This document shows positions 7,365 through 14,555 of a DNA stretch of 64,000 bases, piece after piece; position 1 is the first letter of the stretch; every line of letters starts with the position of its first letter. Source of the stretch: Zhenhengia yiwuensis (GTDB lineage: Bacteria; Bacillota; Clostridia; Lachnospirales; Cellulosilyticaceae); NCBI RefSeq assembly GCF_014384995.1, contig NZ_JACRSY010000009.1, positions 66,130 through 130,129 on the forward strand. Reading direction: 5' to 3'. The position numbers and the translations under genes were made by a program. Under the pieces are notes generated by a model. It was not told the origin of the DNA. It worked only from the letters and a program-made list of their open reading frames with translations, and did not search any database.

Positions 7365-8602
7365 GCCATTTGTTTTTATCTTTATGGAATTATTTAAAAG
7401 GTTATGTTATAGTAGAAGTAAGTGGCTACACTTTAGAAAAATTTATGAATTTAGCAATACGCCATCAGAATACTTTTTGGAATATTAAACGTAAAGATGG
7501 TAAAATCTATTTAAGTACTACTATTGAAGGCTTCAAGCGTTTGAAGCCTTATGCCAAGAAGGCACGGTGTCGTATGAGAATTGTAGAAAAAAGGGGTCTT
7601 CCTTTTTTGACATTTAGATATCGTAAACGTGTCATGTTTAGTGTAGGTGTCTTTTTGTTTATAGGTTGTATTTACCTGCTAAGCTCATTTGTATGGCTTG
7701 TAGAAGTGCAAGGCTGTGAGAGGCTTAATGAAACAGAGGTTATAGAGACATTAGAAGAAAGTGGTTACAAAGCAGGAAGGCTTAAAGCAAGACTGAATTT
7801 ACGAGAGGCCGAGCAAAAACTCATTAATACATACCCGGACATTATTTGGACTGGGATTAAGTTTGAAGGAACAAAGTTGGTTGTAGAGATTTCAGAATCT
7901 GTTCCTAAACCAACTATACATACAGAAAATGCACCTTGTCACCTTGTTGCTAAAAATGATGGACTTATTACTTATATTGCGACAGATAAAGGAATGCCTG
8001 GCGTGAAAAAAGGAGATACTGTGAAAAAGGGAGATATTTTAGTCTCAGGCAGTATGCAGCTAGGTGATGAAGGAGGTTCCCTTTATTTAACACATGCAAA
8101 GGCAACCGTTAAGGCAAAGACAGGCTATGCGCTAGAAGCAAGTATGCCTCTTGAAACAGTTCAAAAGGTTTATACCAATCGTGTCAGTACAAAGTGTGAT
8201 TTAAGGCTTTTTGATTTAAGAATTCCTTTTTTAAGGAGTCATACAAAAGAGCAGTATGACGATTATGATGAAGTGATAACGGTTAAACAGTTTAAGCTTA
8301 CAGATCAGTTTCCATTACCATTCTATTATGAAAAAGAGCAGAAAGTAGAGTATACACCGTATAAACAGCCTATTGATGAAGAAAGTGCTAAAGAAAAACT
8401 TTATGGAACACTTTATGACGCTTTGCTTAAAAAGTTAGGTGATGAGGCTCAGGTGATTTACCATGAAGTTGTTTATAGTAAAGATGATAATAAGCTGGTT
8501 GCAAAGCTTCAGGCTATTGTAGAAGAAGATATTAGTGAAGCTCTTTATTTAACACCTCAAGAGATGATGCCACAAAGTGAAGTAGAAGGAGAAAACGAAT
8601 AA
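7361..8602 (+). CDS. yqfD: Sporulation protein YqfD
   Basis: Membrane-anchored sporulation protein (about 413 residues) always next to yqfC; its molecular role is unknown. The N-terminal soluble part (YVIVEVSGYTLEKF, about 15-28) is followed by one clear membrane segment (about 91-112, VMFSVGVFLFIGCIYLLSSF) and a large extracytoplasmic region that includes a ETEVIETLEESGY...REAEQKL block like POTRA/FtsQ-type repeats. Two starts are possible: GTG 7361, overlapping the yqfC stop (GTGA), or TTG 7370, which has GGGGGTGAG (7357-7365) at a good distance and gives an N-terminus (MFLSLWNYLKGY) closer to the family. The 3' end overlaps phoH by one base (TAATG). Confidence 0.9.
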   Translation: MSHLFLSLWNYLKGYVIVEVSGYTLEKFMNLAIRHQNTFWNIKRKDGKIYLSTTIEGFKRLKPYAKKARCRMRIVEKRGLPFLTFRYRKRVMFSVGVFLFIGCIYLLSSFVWLVEVQGCERLNETEVIETLEESGYKAGRLKARLNLREAEQKLINTYPDIIWTGIKFEGTKLVVEISESVPKPTIHTENAPCHLVAKNDGLITYIATDKGMPGVKKGDTVKKGDILVSGSMQLGDEGGSLYLTHAKATVKAKTGYALEASMPLETVQKVYTNRVSTKCDLRLFDLRIPFLRSHTKEQYDDYDEVITVKQFKLTDQFPLPFYYEKEQKVEYTPYKQPIDEESAKEKLYGTLYDALLKKLGDEAQVIYHEVVYSKDDNKLVAKLQAIVEEDISEALYLTPQEMMPQSEVEGENE

Positions 8603-9582
8603 TGGGTTTAGACGAAAAGAAAATACAAATTCCAACATGTTATATAGCAGGAATCTTTGGAAAGTTTGATGAACATATTAAACTTCTAGAAAAACTTTTT
8701 CATATCAAAGTAGTCCTTCGAGATGAAGATATTAAAATATCTGGAGAACCTGCGCATATCGATTTAGCCATTAGAACTTTCAAAGAGCTTCTAAGTGCAG
8801 CTGAAAAAGGAGAAGTTATAGATACACAGATGGTAGAATATACCGTTGACCTTATTAAGAAAAACAAAGAAAAAGAATTCTCTATGGCCACACAAGACCT
8901 TATTACAATGACTGCAGCTGGAAAACCTTTAAAAGCTAAGACATTAGGTCAAAAACAATATATAGACAGTATTAGAAAGAATATGGTAGTATTTGGGATA
9001 GGTCCTGCTGGAACAGGAAAAACGTATCTGGCTATGGCTATGGCTGTAAATGCTTTTAGAAAGAATGAAGTAAGTAAAATTATTTTAACGAGACCGGCTA
9101 TAGAAGCTGGAGAAAAGCTAGGTTTCTTACCAGGAGACCTTCAAAGTAAGGTGGATCCTTATTTAAGACCTTTATATGATGCGTTGTTTGAGATTATGGG
9201 TGCTGAGCAGTTTGAAAAGAATATGGAAAAAGGACTTATTGAAGTTGCCCCACTTGCTTATATGAGAGGGCGTACACTTAACAATGCTTTTGTTGTCCTT
9301 GATGAAGCGCAAAATACAACACCACCACAGATGAAGATGTTCTTAACAAGACTTGGATTTAACTGTAAAGCCATTATTACTGGAGACTTAACACAAATAG
9401 ACTTACAAGCAGATCAAAAAAGTGGTTTAAAAGAAGCAGCTAAGATTTTATCTCATGTGGAAGGTATTGGATTTAGTTATTTAAATCGTAATGATGTTGT
9501 AAGACATCCATTGGTTCAAAAAATTGTAGATGCTTATGATGAGTATGAAAAAGTACATGAGAAACCAAAAAATAACCGCTAA
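8602..9582 (+). CDS. phoH: PhoH-like ATPase
   Basis: Cytoplasmic P-loop ATPase of the PhoH family (326 residues), thought to act on RNA; it consistently neighbours ybeY in bacteria. An N-terminal KH-like nucleic-acid-binding stretch (about 10-80) precedes the ATPase domain with Walker A GPAGTGKTYLA (about 134-144), the family signature RPAIEAGEKLGFLPGDL (about 166-182) and Walker B VVLDEAQNTTP (about 231-241). Its start overlaps the yqfD stop. A short hairpin with T-run includes its stop codon, so part of the transcription may end before pgpH. Standard length, nothing unusual in the protein. Confidence 0.95.
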   Translation: MGLDEKKIQIPTCYIAGIFGKFDEHIKLLEKLFHIKVVLRDEDIKISGEPAHIDLAIRTFKELLSAAEKGEVIDTQMVEYTVDLIKKNKEKEFSMATQDLITMTAAGKPLKAKTLGQKQYIDSIRKNMVVFGIGPAGTGKTYLAMAMAVNAFRKNEVSKIILTRPAIEAGEKLGFLPGDLQSKVDPYLRPLYDALFEIMGAEQFEKNMEKGLIEVAPLAYMRGRTLNNAFVVLDEAQNTTPPQMKMFLTRLGFNCKAIITGDLTQIDLQADQKSGLKEAAKILSHVEGIGFSYLNRNDVVRHPLVQKIVDAYDEYEKVHEKPKNNR

Positions 9583-9602
9583 ACTTTAGCGGTATTTTTT
9601 GC
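9575..9602 (+). terminator. Terminator/attenuator overlapping the phoH stop
   Basis: Arms ACCGCTAAA (9575-9583) and TTTAGCGGT (9585-9593), which in practice would form a shorter stem with a larger loop, followed by ATTTTTT. The phoH stop (9580-9582) is inside the 5' arm. As pgpH starts at 9619 with no clear promoter, it may be only partly effective. Confidence 0.6.
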
Positions 9603-9618
9603 AGAATGGAGGCAGGGG

Positions 9619-11640
9619 ATGAAAAAGTTTCGATGGGAAGTTATCTATTTCATGATTGCTGTAATGCTAACCTTTTTTGTAATAAGCTCGGGGGATTTCT
9701 TTAGGAAAAAGATTCATATCGAGATAGGACAAATCGCAAGTGAAACCATTGAGGCCCCTTTTCAAGTAGAAAATGAAATTGCAACAGAAAGAAAACGTAA
9801 TCAATTGGAAGCACTAACGCCAGATATTTATAAAATGGATGAGCGTGTACTTGAAAAGGGTATTGCTAATATTGAGTTATTATTCGATTATGCAGAAGCT
9901 ATTAAGGTGACAGCTATTCCACAGGAGCATGGAGTATCGCCTATACAGACGCTTCAAAGTAAGTCACCTATTCCCCTTTACGAAGACGAATATAAAACAC
10001 TTCTCGGAATGAGTGTGAACCGTTTACATAGTTTAGAACAAATTTGTATCAATCTACTTACCAACACTATGGAAGAAGGCATTAAAGAGAATGAAAATAA
10101 GGCTCTCGATGTAAGAGCTAAACTAGAAAAGACAGATTTGAGTACAGTAGAGCAAAAAATTGCTTATGAGATTATTTCTTCTCAAATTAAGCCCAATTTG
10201 ATAGTAGATAAGGAAGCAACCGCATTAGCTAAGGAAGAGGCTAGAGAAAGTGTAGAACCTGTTTATATACTTCAAGGAGAAAGAGTGGTTGAACAAGGTA
10301 CAAGGGTGACAGAAGAAGCTTATAATGTTTTAAACAAGATAGGTTATCTGAATATAGATGATTCAGAGGTCTATACGCAGTATATAGGTGTAGGGATTCT
10401 TATTATATTAGCCGTATTATTCCTTTATCGTAGTATGAAATACGAGATAAGTAATACAAGTCTTAATAGAGGACAGGCTAGCTTGATTTTTATTTTGTAT
10501 ATTTTATCTTTAGGGATTATTCGAATGGTTTTAATGGGAGACTATATTTATATGCCATTGGCGTTTGCTCCTATTTTGGTTGCTATTTTAATCCATAAAG
10601 ATATTGCTATTGTTATGCATCTTATTTTGATTGTAGTAGCTGCACTGACTCATAAGGCTGATAGTGTATTTATCATTTACCATCTTTTAGCTGGGCTCAT
10701 TAGTATTAGTATCGTGGCTCAAATGCAAGAGCGTAAACAAACTATGGTCAATGCACTATTAGTAGGACTTCTGCAAACACTAATTTTTATTAGTTTAAAT
10801 ATGTTGGTAGGAATTTCTTTATCTACACAGCTTATGCTAAAGGGAGTAGAAGCATTCTTTGTAGGTGTTATTGTAGTCGTTCTTGTAGTAGGAAGTTTAC
10901 CTTTATGGGAAGCAGCTTTTGGATTTATTACACCCATTCAGCTACTTGAACTGACCAATCCAGACCAACCTATATTGAAGCGTCTACTTATTGAAGCGAC
11001 AGGGACTTATTATCATAGTCTACTTGTTGCCAACCTAGCAGAGGCTGCAGCAGATGAAATTGGAGCCAATCCACTTATGGCAAGGGTAGGTGGTTACTAT
11101 CATGATATTGGTAAACTGACATGTTCTAATTATTTTAAAGAAAACCAAGTACTTGATAATCCACATGATTATTTAGATCCACAAACAAGTGCAGATATTA
11201 TATTATCCCATGTAACTTCAGGAATTGAACTGGCAGATACATATAAACTTCCTAAGTGTGTAAAAGATATGATTAAAGAACATCATGGGACAAGCACAGC
11301 ACAATATTTTTATATTAAAGCTAAAAATATTGAAGGGGAAGAAGTAGACATTAAGGACTTTAGTTATAAGGGGCCTAAGCCACAGAGTAAAGAAGCGGCA
11401 CTTATTATGCTTGCAGATGTGGTAGAAGCAACAGTAAGGTCTATGCAGCATAAAATAGGAACAGAGGTAACTGTTGAAGACCTTGTAAGAAAAATGGTTA
11501 AACAAAAATTAGATGAAGGACAGTTAGATGAATGTCCACTTTATATATCTGATATAGAAAAAATTATTGACTCCTTTACGCGTATGTTAAAAGGGATGTA
11601 TCATGAACGTATTGAATACCCAGAGAGAAAGGGCAAGTAG
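9619..11640 (+). CDS. pgpH: 7TM-HD cyclic-di-AMP phosphodiesterase (PgpH/YqfF)
   Basis: Integral-membrane enzyme of 673 residues that hydrolyses cyclic di-AMP to pApA in characterised relatives, controlling K+ and osmolyte uptake and wall homeostasis. Domain order: an N-terminal membrane segment (about 9-24), an extracytoplasmic 7TMR-HDED domain (about 30-250), a block of about seven membrane helices (about 255-440), then a cytoplasmic HD domain with YYHSLLVANLAEAAA (about 463), YYHDIGK (about 492), LSHVTSG and KEHHGT. All the metal-binding His/Asp residues I would expect are there. The ATG at 9619 follows GGAGGCAGGGG. The short gap after phoH and the near-contact with ybeY fit one operon. 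Confidence 0.93.
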   Translation: MKKFRWEVIYFMIAVMLTFFVISSGDFFRKKIHIEIGQIASETIEAPFQVENEIATERKRNQLEALTPDIYKMDERVLEKGIANIELLFDYAEAIKVTAIPQEHGVSPIQTLQSKSPIPLYEDEYKTLLGMSVNRLHSLEQICINLLTNTMEEGIKENENKALDVRAKLEKTDLSTVEQKIAYEIISSQIKPNLIVDKEATALAKEEARESVEPVYILQGERVVEQGTRVTEEAYNVLNKIGYLNIDDSEVYTQYIGVGILIILAVLFLYRSMKYEISNTSLNRGQASLIFILYILSLGIIRMVLMGDYIYMPLAFAPILVAILIHKDIAIVMHLILIVVAALTHKADSVFIIYHLLAGLISISIVAQMQERKQTMVNALLVGLLQTLIFISLNMLVGISLSTQLMLKGVEAFFVGVIVVVLVVGSLPLWEAAFGFITPIQLLELTNPDQPILKRLLIEATGTYYHSLLVANLAEAAADEIGANPLMARVGGYYHDIGKLTCSNYFKENQVLDNPHDYLDPQTSADIILSHVTSGIELADTYKLPKCVKDMIKEHHGTSTAQYFYIKAKNIEGEEVDIKDFSYKGPKPQSKEAALIMLADVVEATVRSMQHKIGTEVTVEDLVRKMVKQKLDEGQLDECPLYISDIEKIIDSFTRMLKGMYHERIEYPERKGK

Positions 11641-11641
11641 A

Positions 11642-12142
11642 ATGAACTTATACTTAGAAGATGAATATAACTTTTTTGAAAAACATGAAGACTTATTTGA
11701 GGAGATACAAAAGGTTATTGCAAAATGCCTAGAAGTTGAAAAAGTACCTTATGAATCAGAAATTAGTTTAACTGTCGTAGACAAAGAAGAGATAAGATCT
11801 ATCAATCATGAATACCGAGATATAGATCGTGCAACAGATGTTTTATCTTTTCCACAAATTGATCCTGAGTCAAATGGTATAATTGACTGGGAAAAATTAG
11901 ATGAAACAGAAGTGATGAATTATGACACAAATCATATCATGCTAGGAGATATTGTGTTATGCTATGAGGTAGCAGATGAACAAGCTAAGTCCTATGGACA
12001 TTCTTTAAAGCGTGAAGTATGTTTTTTAGTAGCACACAGCATGTTCCACCTTTTAGGATATGACCATATGAATGAAGAAGATGAAAAATTAATGATTGCA
12101 AAGCAAAATGAAGTGCTTTCAGATCTTGGAATTAATCGATAG
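11642..12142 (+). CDS. ybeY: Endoribonuclease / rRNA maturation factor YbeY
   Basis: Zinc metalloprotein needed for 16S rRNA 3'-end maturation and ribosome quality control. The 166 residues carry the central RATDVLSFP motif (about 61-69), GDIVLC (about 100-105) and the zinc site AHSMFHLLGYDH (about 134-145), with the three His ligands intact; the usual HGxLH glycine is Ser here. ATG 11642 begins one base after the pgpH stop. An in-frame ATG at 11603 inside pgpH is rejected because its product would carry a non-homologous 13-residue extension. The weak site AAAGGG (11628-11633) suggests translational coupling. In Bacillus and many clostridia dgkA comes next; here cdd follows after 12 bases. 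Confidence 0.95.
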   Translation: MNLYLEDEYNFFEKHEDLFEEIQKVIAKCLEVEKVPYESEISLTVVDKEEIRSINHEYRDIDRATDVLSFPQIDPESNGIIDWEKLDETEVMNYDTNHIMLGDIVLCYEVADEQAKSYGHSLKREVCFLVAHSMFHLLGYDHMNEEDEKLMIAKQNEVLSDLGINR

Positions 12143-12154
12143 GAGATGTTTTAA

Positions 12155-12553
12155 ATGGAAGAGTATAAACAACTAGTAGAAAAAGCCAAAGAGGCTATGA
12201 CCTATGCCTATGCACCATACTCTAATTTTAAAGTAGGCGCAGCGCTCCTTACAGACACAGATAAAATTTATACGGGATGTAATGTTGAAAATGCATCTTT
12301 TGGTGCAACAAACTGCGCAGAGCGTACAGCTATTTTTAAGGCTGTATCAGAAGGGGAACTTCGCTATAAGGCAATTGCTATTGTAAGTAGTAGCAAGGAA
12401 TTTACTTATCCATGTGGGATTTGCAGACAAGTAATCGGAGAATTTATGCCAAATGGCCATATTATATTAGAAAATGCACTAGGAGAAATAAAAGTCTTTG
12501 AATTTAAAGAGCTTTTACCTGGGCACTTTACACAAGAAGATCTTAACAAATAA
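12155..12553 (+). CDS. cdd: Cytidine deaminase
   Basis: Pyrimidine-salvage enzyme converting cytidine and deoxycytidine to uridine forms in the cytoplasm. The 132 residues match the short tetrameric type. Catalytic zinc motif: NCAERTAIF (about 53-61, Cys ligand and proton-shuttling Glu) and PCGICRQ (about 88-94, two Cys ligands); substrate-binding NVENASFG is at about 43-50. The start has AGGAG (12141-12145). It lies between ybeY and era as in Bacillus, apart from the missing dgkA. Confidence 0.96.
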   Translation: MEEYKQLVEKAKEAMTYAYAPYSNFKVGAALLTDTDKIYTGCNVENASFGATNCAERTAIFKAVSEGELRYKAIAIVSSSKEFTYPCGICRQVIGEFMPNGHIILENALGEIKVFEFKELLPGHFTQEDLNK

Positions 12554-12563
12554 GGAGAAACTC

Positions 12564-13469
12564 ATGAACGATACATTTAAATCAGGCTTTATTTCAATCA
12601 TTGGGAGAACCAATGTAGGGAAATCTACACTTATGAATAGATTAATTGGCGAGAAAATCGCTATTATGTCTAACAAACCTCAAACAACACGTAATCGTAT
12701 TCAAACTGTATTGACTACAGATACGTATCAAGCTGTTTTTATAGATACACCTGGGATTCATACGCCTCAAAATAAATTAGGGGAAATGATGATTAAAACA
12801 GCTAACACAACACTTAATGAAGTGGATATTATTTTCTACCTTGTAGAGCCACATCCAATCATTGGCAAAAATGAAGCTACTATTATTGAGAAGCTTAAAT
12901 CAGTTCATACACCAATCTTCCTCTGTATCAATAAAATTGATAGTGTATCGAAGGAAGAAGTAGCAGAAACTATTAATAAGTATAAAGAGGAATTAGATTT
13001 TAGTGAGATTATTCCTATTTCAGCTTATGAAGGGGCTAACATTGATGCCCTTTTAAAATGTATTGAAAAGTATTTACCAGAAGGACCGCAGTTCTTCCCA
13101 GACGATGTTTTAACAGACCAACCAGAAAGACAAATTGTAGCTGAGCTCATTCGTGAGAAAGCACTTCACCTTTTAGATAAAGAGATCCCTCACGGTATTG
13201 CGGTAGAAATTGATACAATGAAATCTAGAAAAAATGGAGATATTGTAGATATTGAGGCAACGATTGTATGTGAACGTGATTCTCATAAACGTATTATTAT
13301 TGGTAAACAAGGTGCAATGATTAAAGAAATCGGAAGTAAAGCACGCTATGATATGGAGAGGCTTTTAGGATCTAAGGTTTATTTAACTTTATGGGTTAAA
13401 GTTAAGAAGAATTGGCGTGACAGCCAATTCCTACTTAAAAATTATGGATTTAATGATCAAGATTTTTAG
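12564..13469 (+). CDS. era: GTPase Era
   Basis: Essential GTPase that binds the 3' end of 16S rRNA during 30S assembly. 301 residues: G1 GRTNVGKST (about 13-21; most Eras have GRPNVGKS), the PQTTRNRIQ switch I, G3 DTPGIH (about 60-65), G4 NKID (about 122-125), and a C-terminal KH domain with the IIIGKQGAMIKEIG loop (about 250-263) ending in VKVKKNWRDS. ATG 12564 with AAGGAGA (12552-12558) was chosen over an in-frame start inside cdd that would add a non-homologous leader. Located between cdd and yqzL-recO as in Bacillus. Confidence 0.97.
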   Translation: MNDTFKSGFISIIGRTNVGKSTLMNRLIGEKIAIMSNKPQTTRNRIQTVLTTDTYQAVFIDTPGIHTPQNKLGEMMIKTANTTLNEVDIIFYLVEPHPIIGKNEATIIEKLKSVHTPIFLCINKIDSVSKEEVAETINKYKEELDFSEIIPISAYEGANIDALLKCIEKYLPEGPQFFPDDVLTDQPERQIVAELIREKALHLLDKEIPHGIAVEIDTMKSRKNGDIVDIEATIVCERDSHKRIIIGKQGAMIKEIGSKARYDMERLLGSKVYLTLWVKVKKNWRDSQFLLKNYGFNDQDF

Positions 13470-13578
13470 TAATCGAAAATTTTAATAGTCAAGGTCTTTT
13501 ACAATGGCAATTTTTTTGTAGCATAGGATAGCCAAACTTGTATAAGCTAATAGTAATAAGCTGAAGGGGGTAGTTCAT

Positions 13579-13698
13579 ATGTTAGATCATTTATGGAAAT
13601 GCTTTGAAACCACAGGAGATATACAAACCTATTTGAACTTTAAAGAATATGAAAGAACCAGACAAGGCTTACAAGAAAAGAGATTGGATGAAAACTAG
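13579..13698 (+). CDS. yqzL: YqzL-like small protein
   Basis: A 39-residue gene starting MLDHLWKCFETTGDIQTYLN and ending LDEN. The order era-yqzL-recO and the W-x(4)-TG-x-I-x-TYL pattern match the small YqzL family of Firmicutes, of unknown function. It has a good ribosome-binding site, AAGGGGG (13564-13570), and ends five bases before recO, suggesting coupled translation. The 109 bases between era and this gene hold no other recognisable feature. No membrane segment is present. The assignment rests on position and a short motif, so it is good but not certain. Confidence 0.75.
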   Translation: MLDHLWKCFETTGDIQTYLNFKEYERTRQGLQEKRLDEN

Positions 13699-13703
13699 AG
13701 ATT

Positions 13704-14465
13704 ATGGTTATAAAAGTTGATGCAGTTGTTGTAAAAGAATATGTAGTAGGAGAGAGTGATAAATATATCACTCTCTTTACAAGAGAATATGGAATTATTC
13801 AAGTAGGTGCACCACGTGCTAAGAAGTTTGATAAAGGACTTGCTTCAGGAACAGAGCTTTTTGTATATGGTGAGTTTGTCTTGACTCAGTATAAGCACAC
13901 TTACAAATTAATTAGTGTAGAGCCACGTTATACTTTTCATCATTTAAGAGAAAACTTGGTGATTTTAAGTTATGCTTCTTACATTGCAGAATTTGTAAGT
14001 GAAGTAGCAACTGAAAGTAGTGGTAACAGTGAGCTGCTTACTCTTATGCTTTATGCTTTACATAGTTTGAATAAAAGTAGTGAAGAAAGTGCAGAGCGTA
14101 TTCGCCGTACCTTTGAAATGCGTGCTCTTGTCGTATTAGGATTCACACCGGAGTTAACAAGATGTGTATCATGCGGTATGTCAGTAGAAGGAGATGAACA
14201 TGCTACCTATACTTTTCTTGTGGAAGAAGGTGGTTTATGCTGCAAGAAATGTAGAAGCATGAGCGCTCTTATAACTTTAAGTTATACAACATGGTATGTG
14301 CTTAATTACATACGACTTGCACCCTATAAAACACTTTTTAATTTCGAAATTAAACCCTATGTCTTGCAAGAGATGGCAAGGCTATGTGATGAAATGGTTG
14401 CCTATTATATTGAGAAGTCTTTTAAAACCTTAGAATTTATTAAGAGCTTAGGAATTTTATCTTAA
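13704..14465 (+). CDS. recO: DNA repair protein RecO
   Basis: Recombination mediator (253 residues) that with RecF/RecR loads RecA at gaps and anneals ssDNA. The N-terminal OB-fold (DAVVVKEYVVGESDKYITLFT..., about 5-80) is followed by a helical domain with a zinc ribbon of two Cys pairs: CVSCG (about 153-157) and CCKKC (about 177-181). The start codon overlaps no strong Shine-Dalgarno, but it lies five bases after yqzL and may be coupled. A terminator built on its last codons closes the yqfC-recO cluster. Confidence 0.93.
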   Translation: MVIKVDAVVVKEYVVGESDKYITLFTREYGIIQVGAPRAKKFDKGLASGTELFVYGEFVLTQYKHTYKLISVEPRYTFHHLRENLVILSYASYIAEFVSEVATESSGNSELLTLMLYALHSLNKSSEESAERIRRTFEMRALVVLGFTPELTRCVSCGMSVEGDEHATYTFLVEEGGLCCKKCRSMSALITLSYTTWYVLNYIRLAPYKTLFNFEIKPYVLQEMARLCDEMVAYYIEKSFKTLEFIKSLGILS

Positions 14466-14484
14466 AATTCCTAAGCTCTTTCTT
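14442..14484 (+). terminator. Terminator overlapping the recO stop
   Basis: 18-base arms at 14442-14459 and 14463-14480 with a 3-base loop; core GAGCTTAGGAATTTTA against its complement, then TTTCTTC. The recO stop TAA (14463-14465) begins the 3' arm. Confidence 0.85.
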
Positions 14485-14489
14485 CGTTT

Positions 14490-14511
14490 ATAGCATAAAG
14501 TATGCTATAAT
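14490..14511 (+). promoter_or_regulatory. Inverted repeat over the likely -10 of polA
   Basis: ATAGCATA (14490-14497), AAG, TATGCTAT (14501-14508): a perfect 8-bp inverted repeat whose right arm runs into TATAAT (14506-14511). No good -35 is visible (TTCGTT at 14483-14488). It could be an operator or chance AT-rich symmetry. Confidence 0.4.
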
Positions 14512-14555
14512 AAATAGGAATATTTTGGGGTATCCTTAAATATAGGAGGTGTATA

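Noticed and set aside
7004..7369. 121-codon open frame on the minus strand covering the whole yqfC gene
   Set aside because: yqfC on the plus strand has a good ribosome-binding site, a family match and coupling to yqfD; the antisense frame has none of these.
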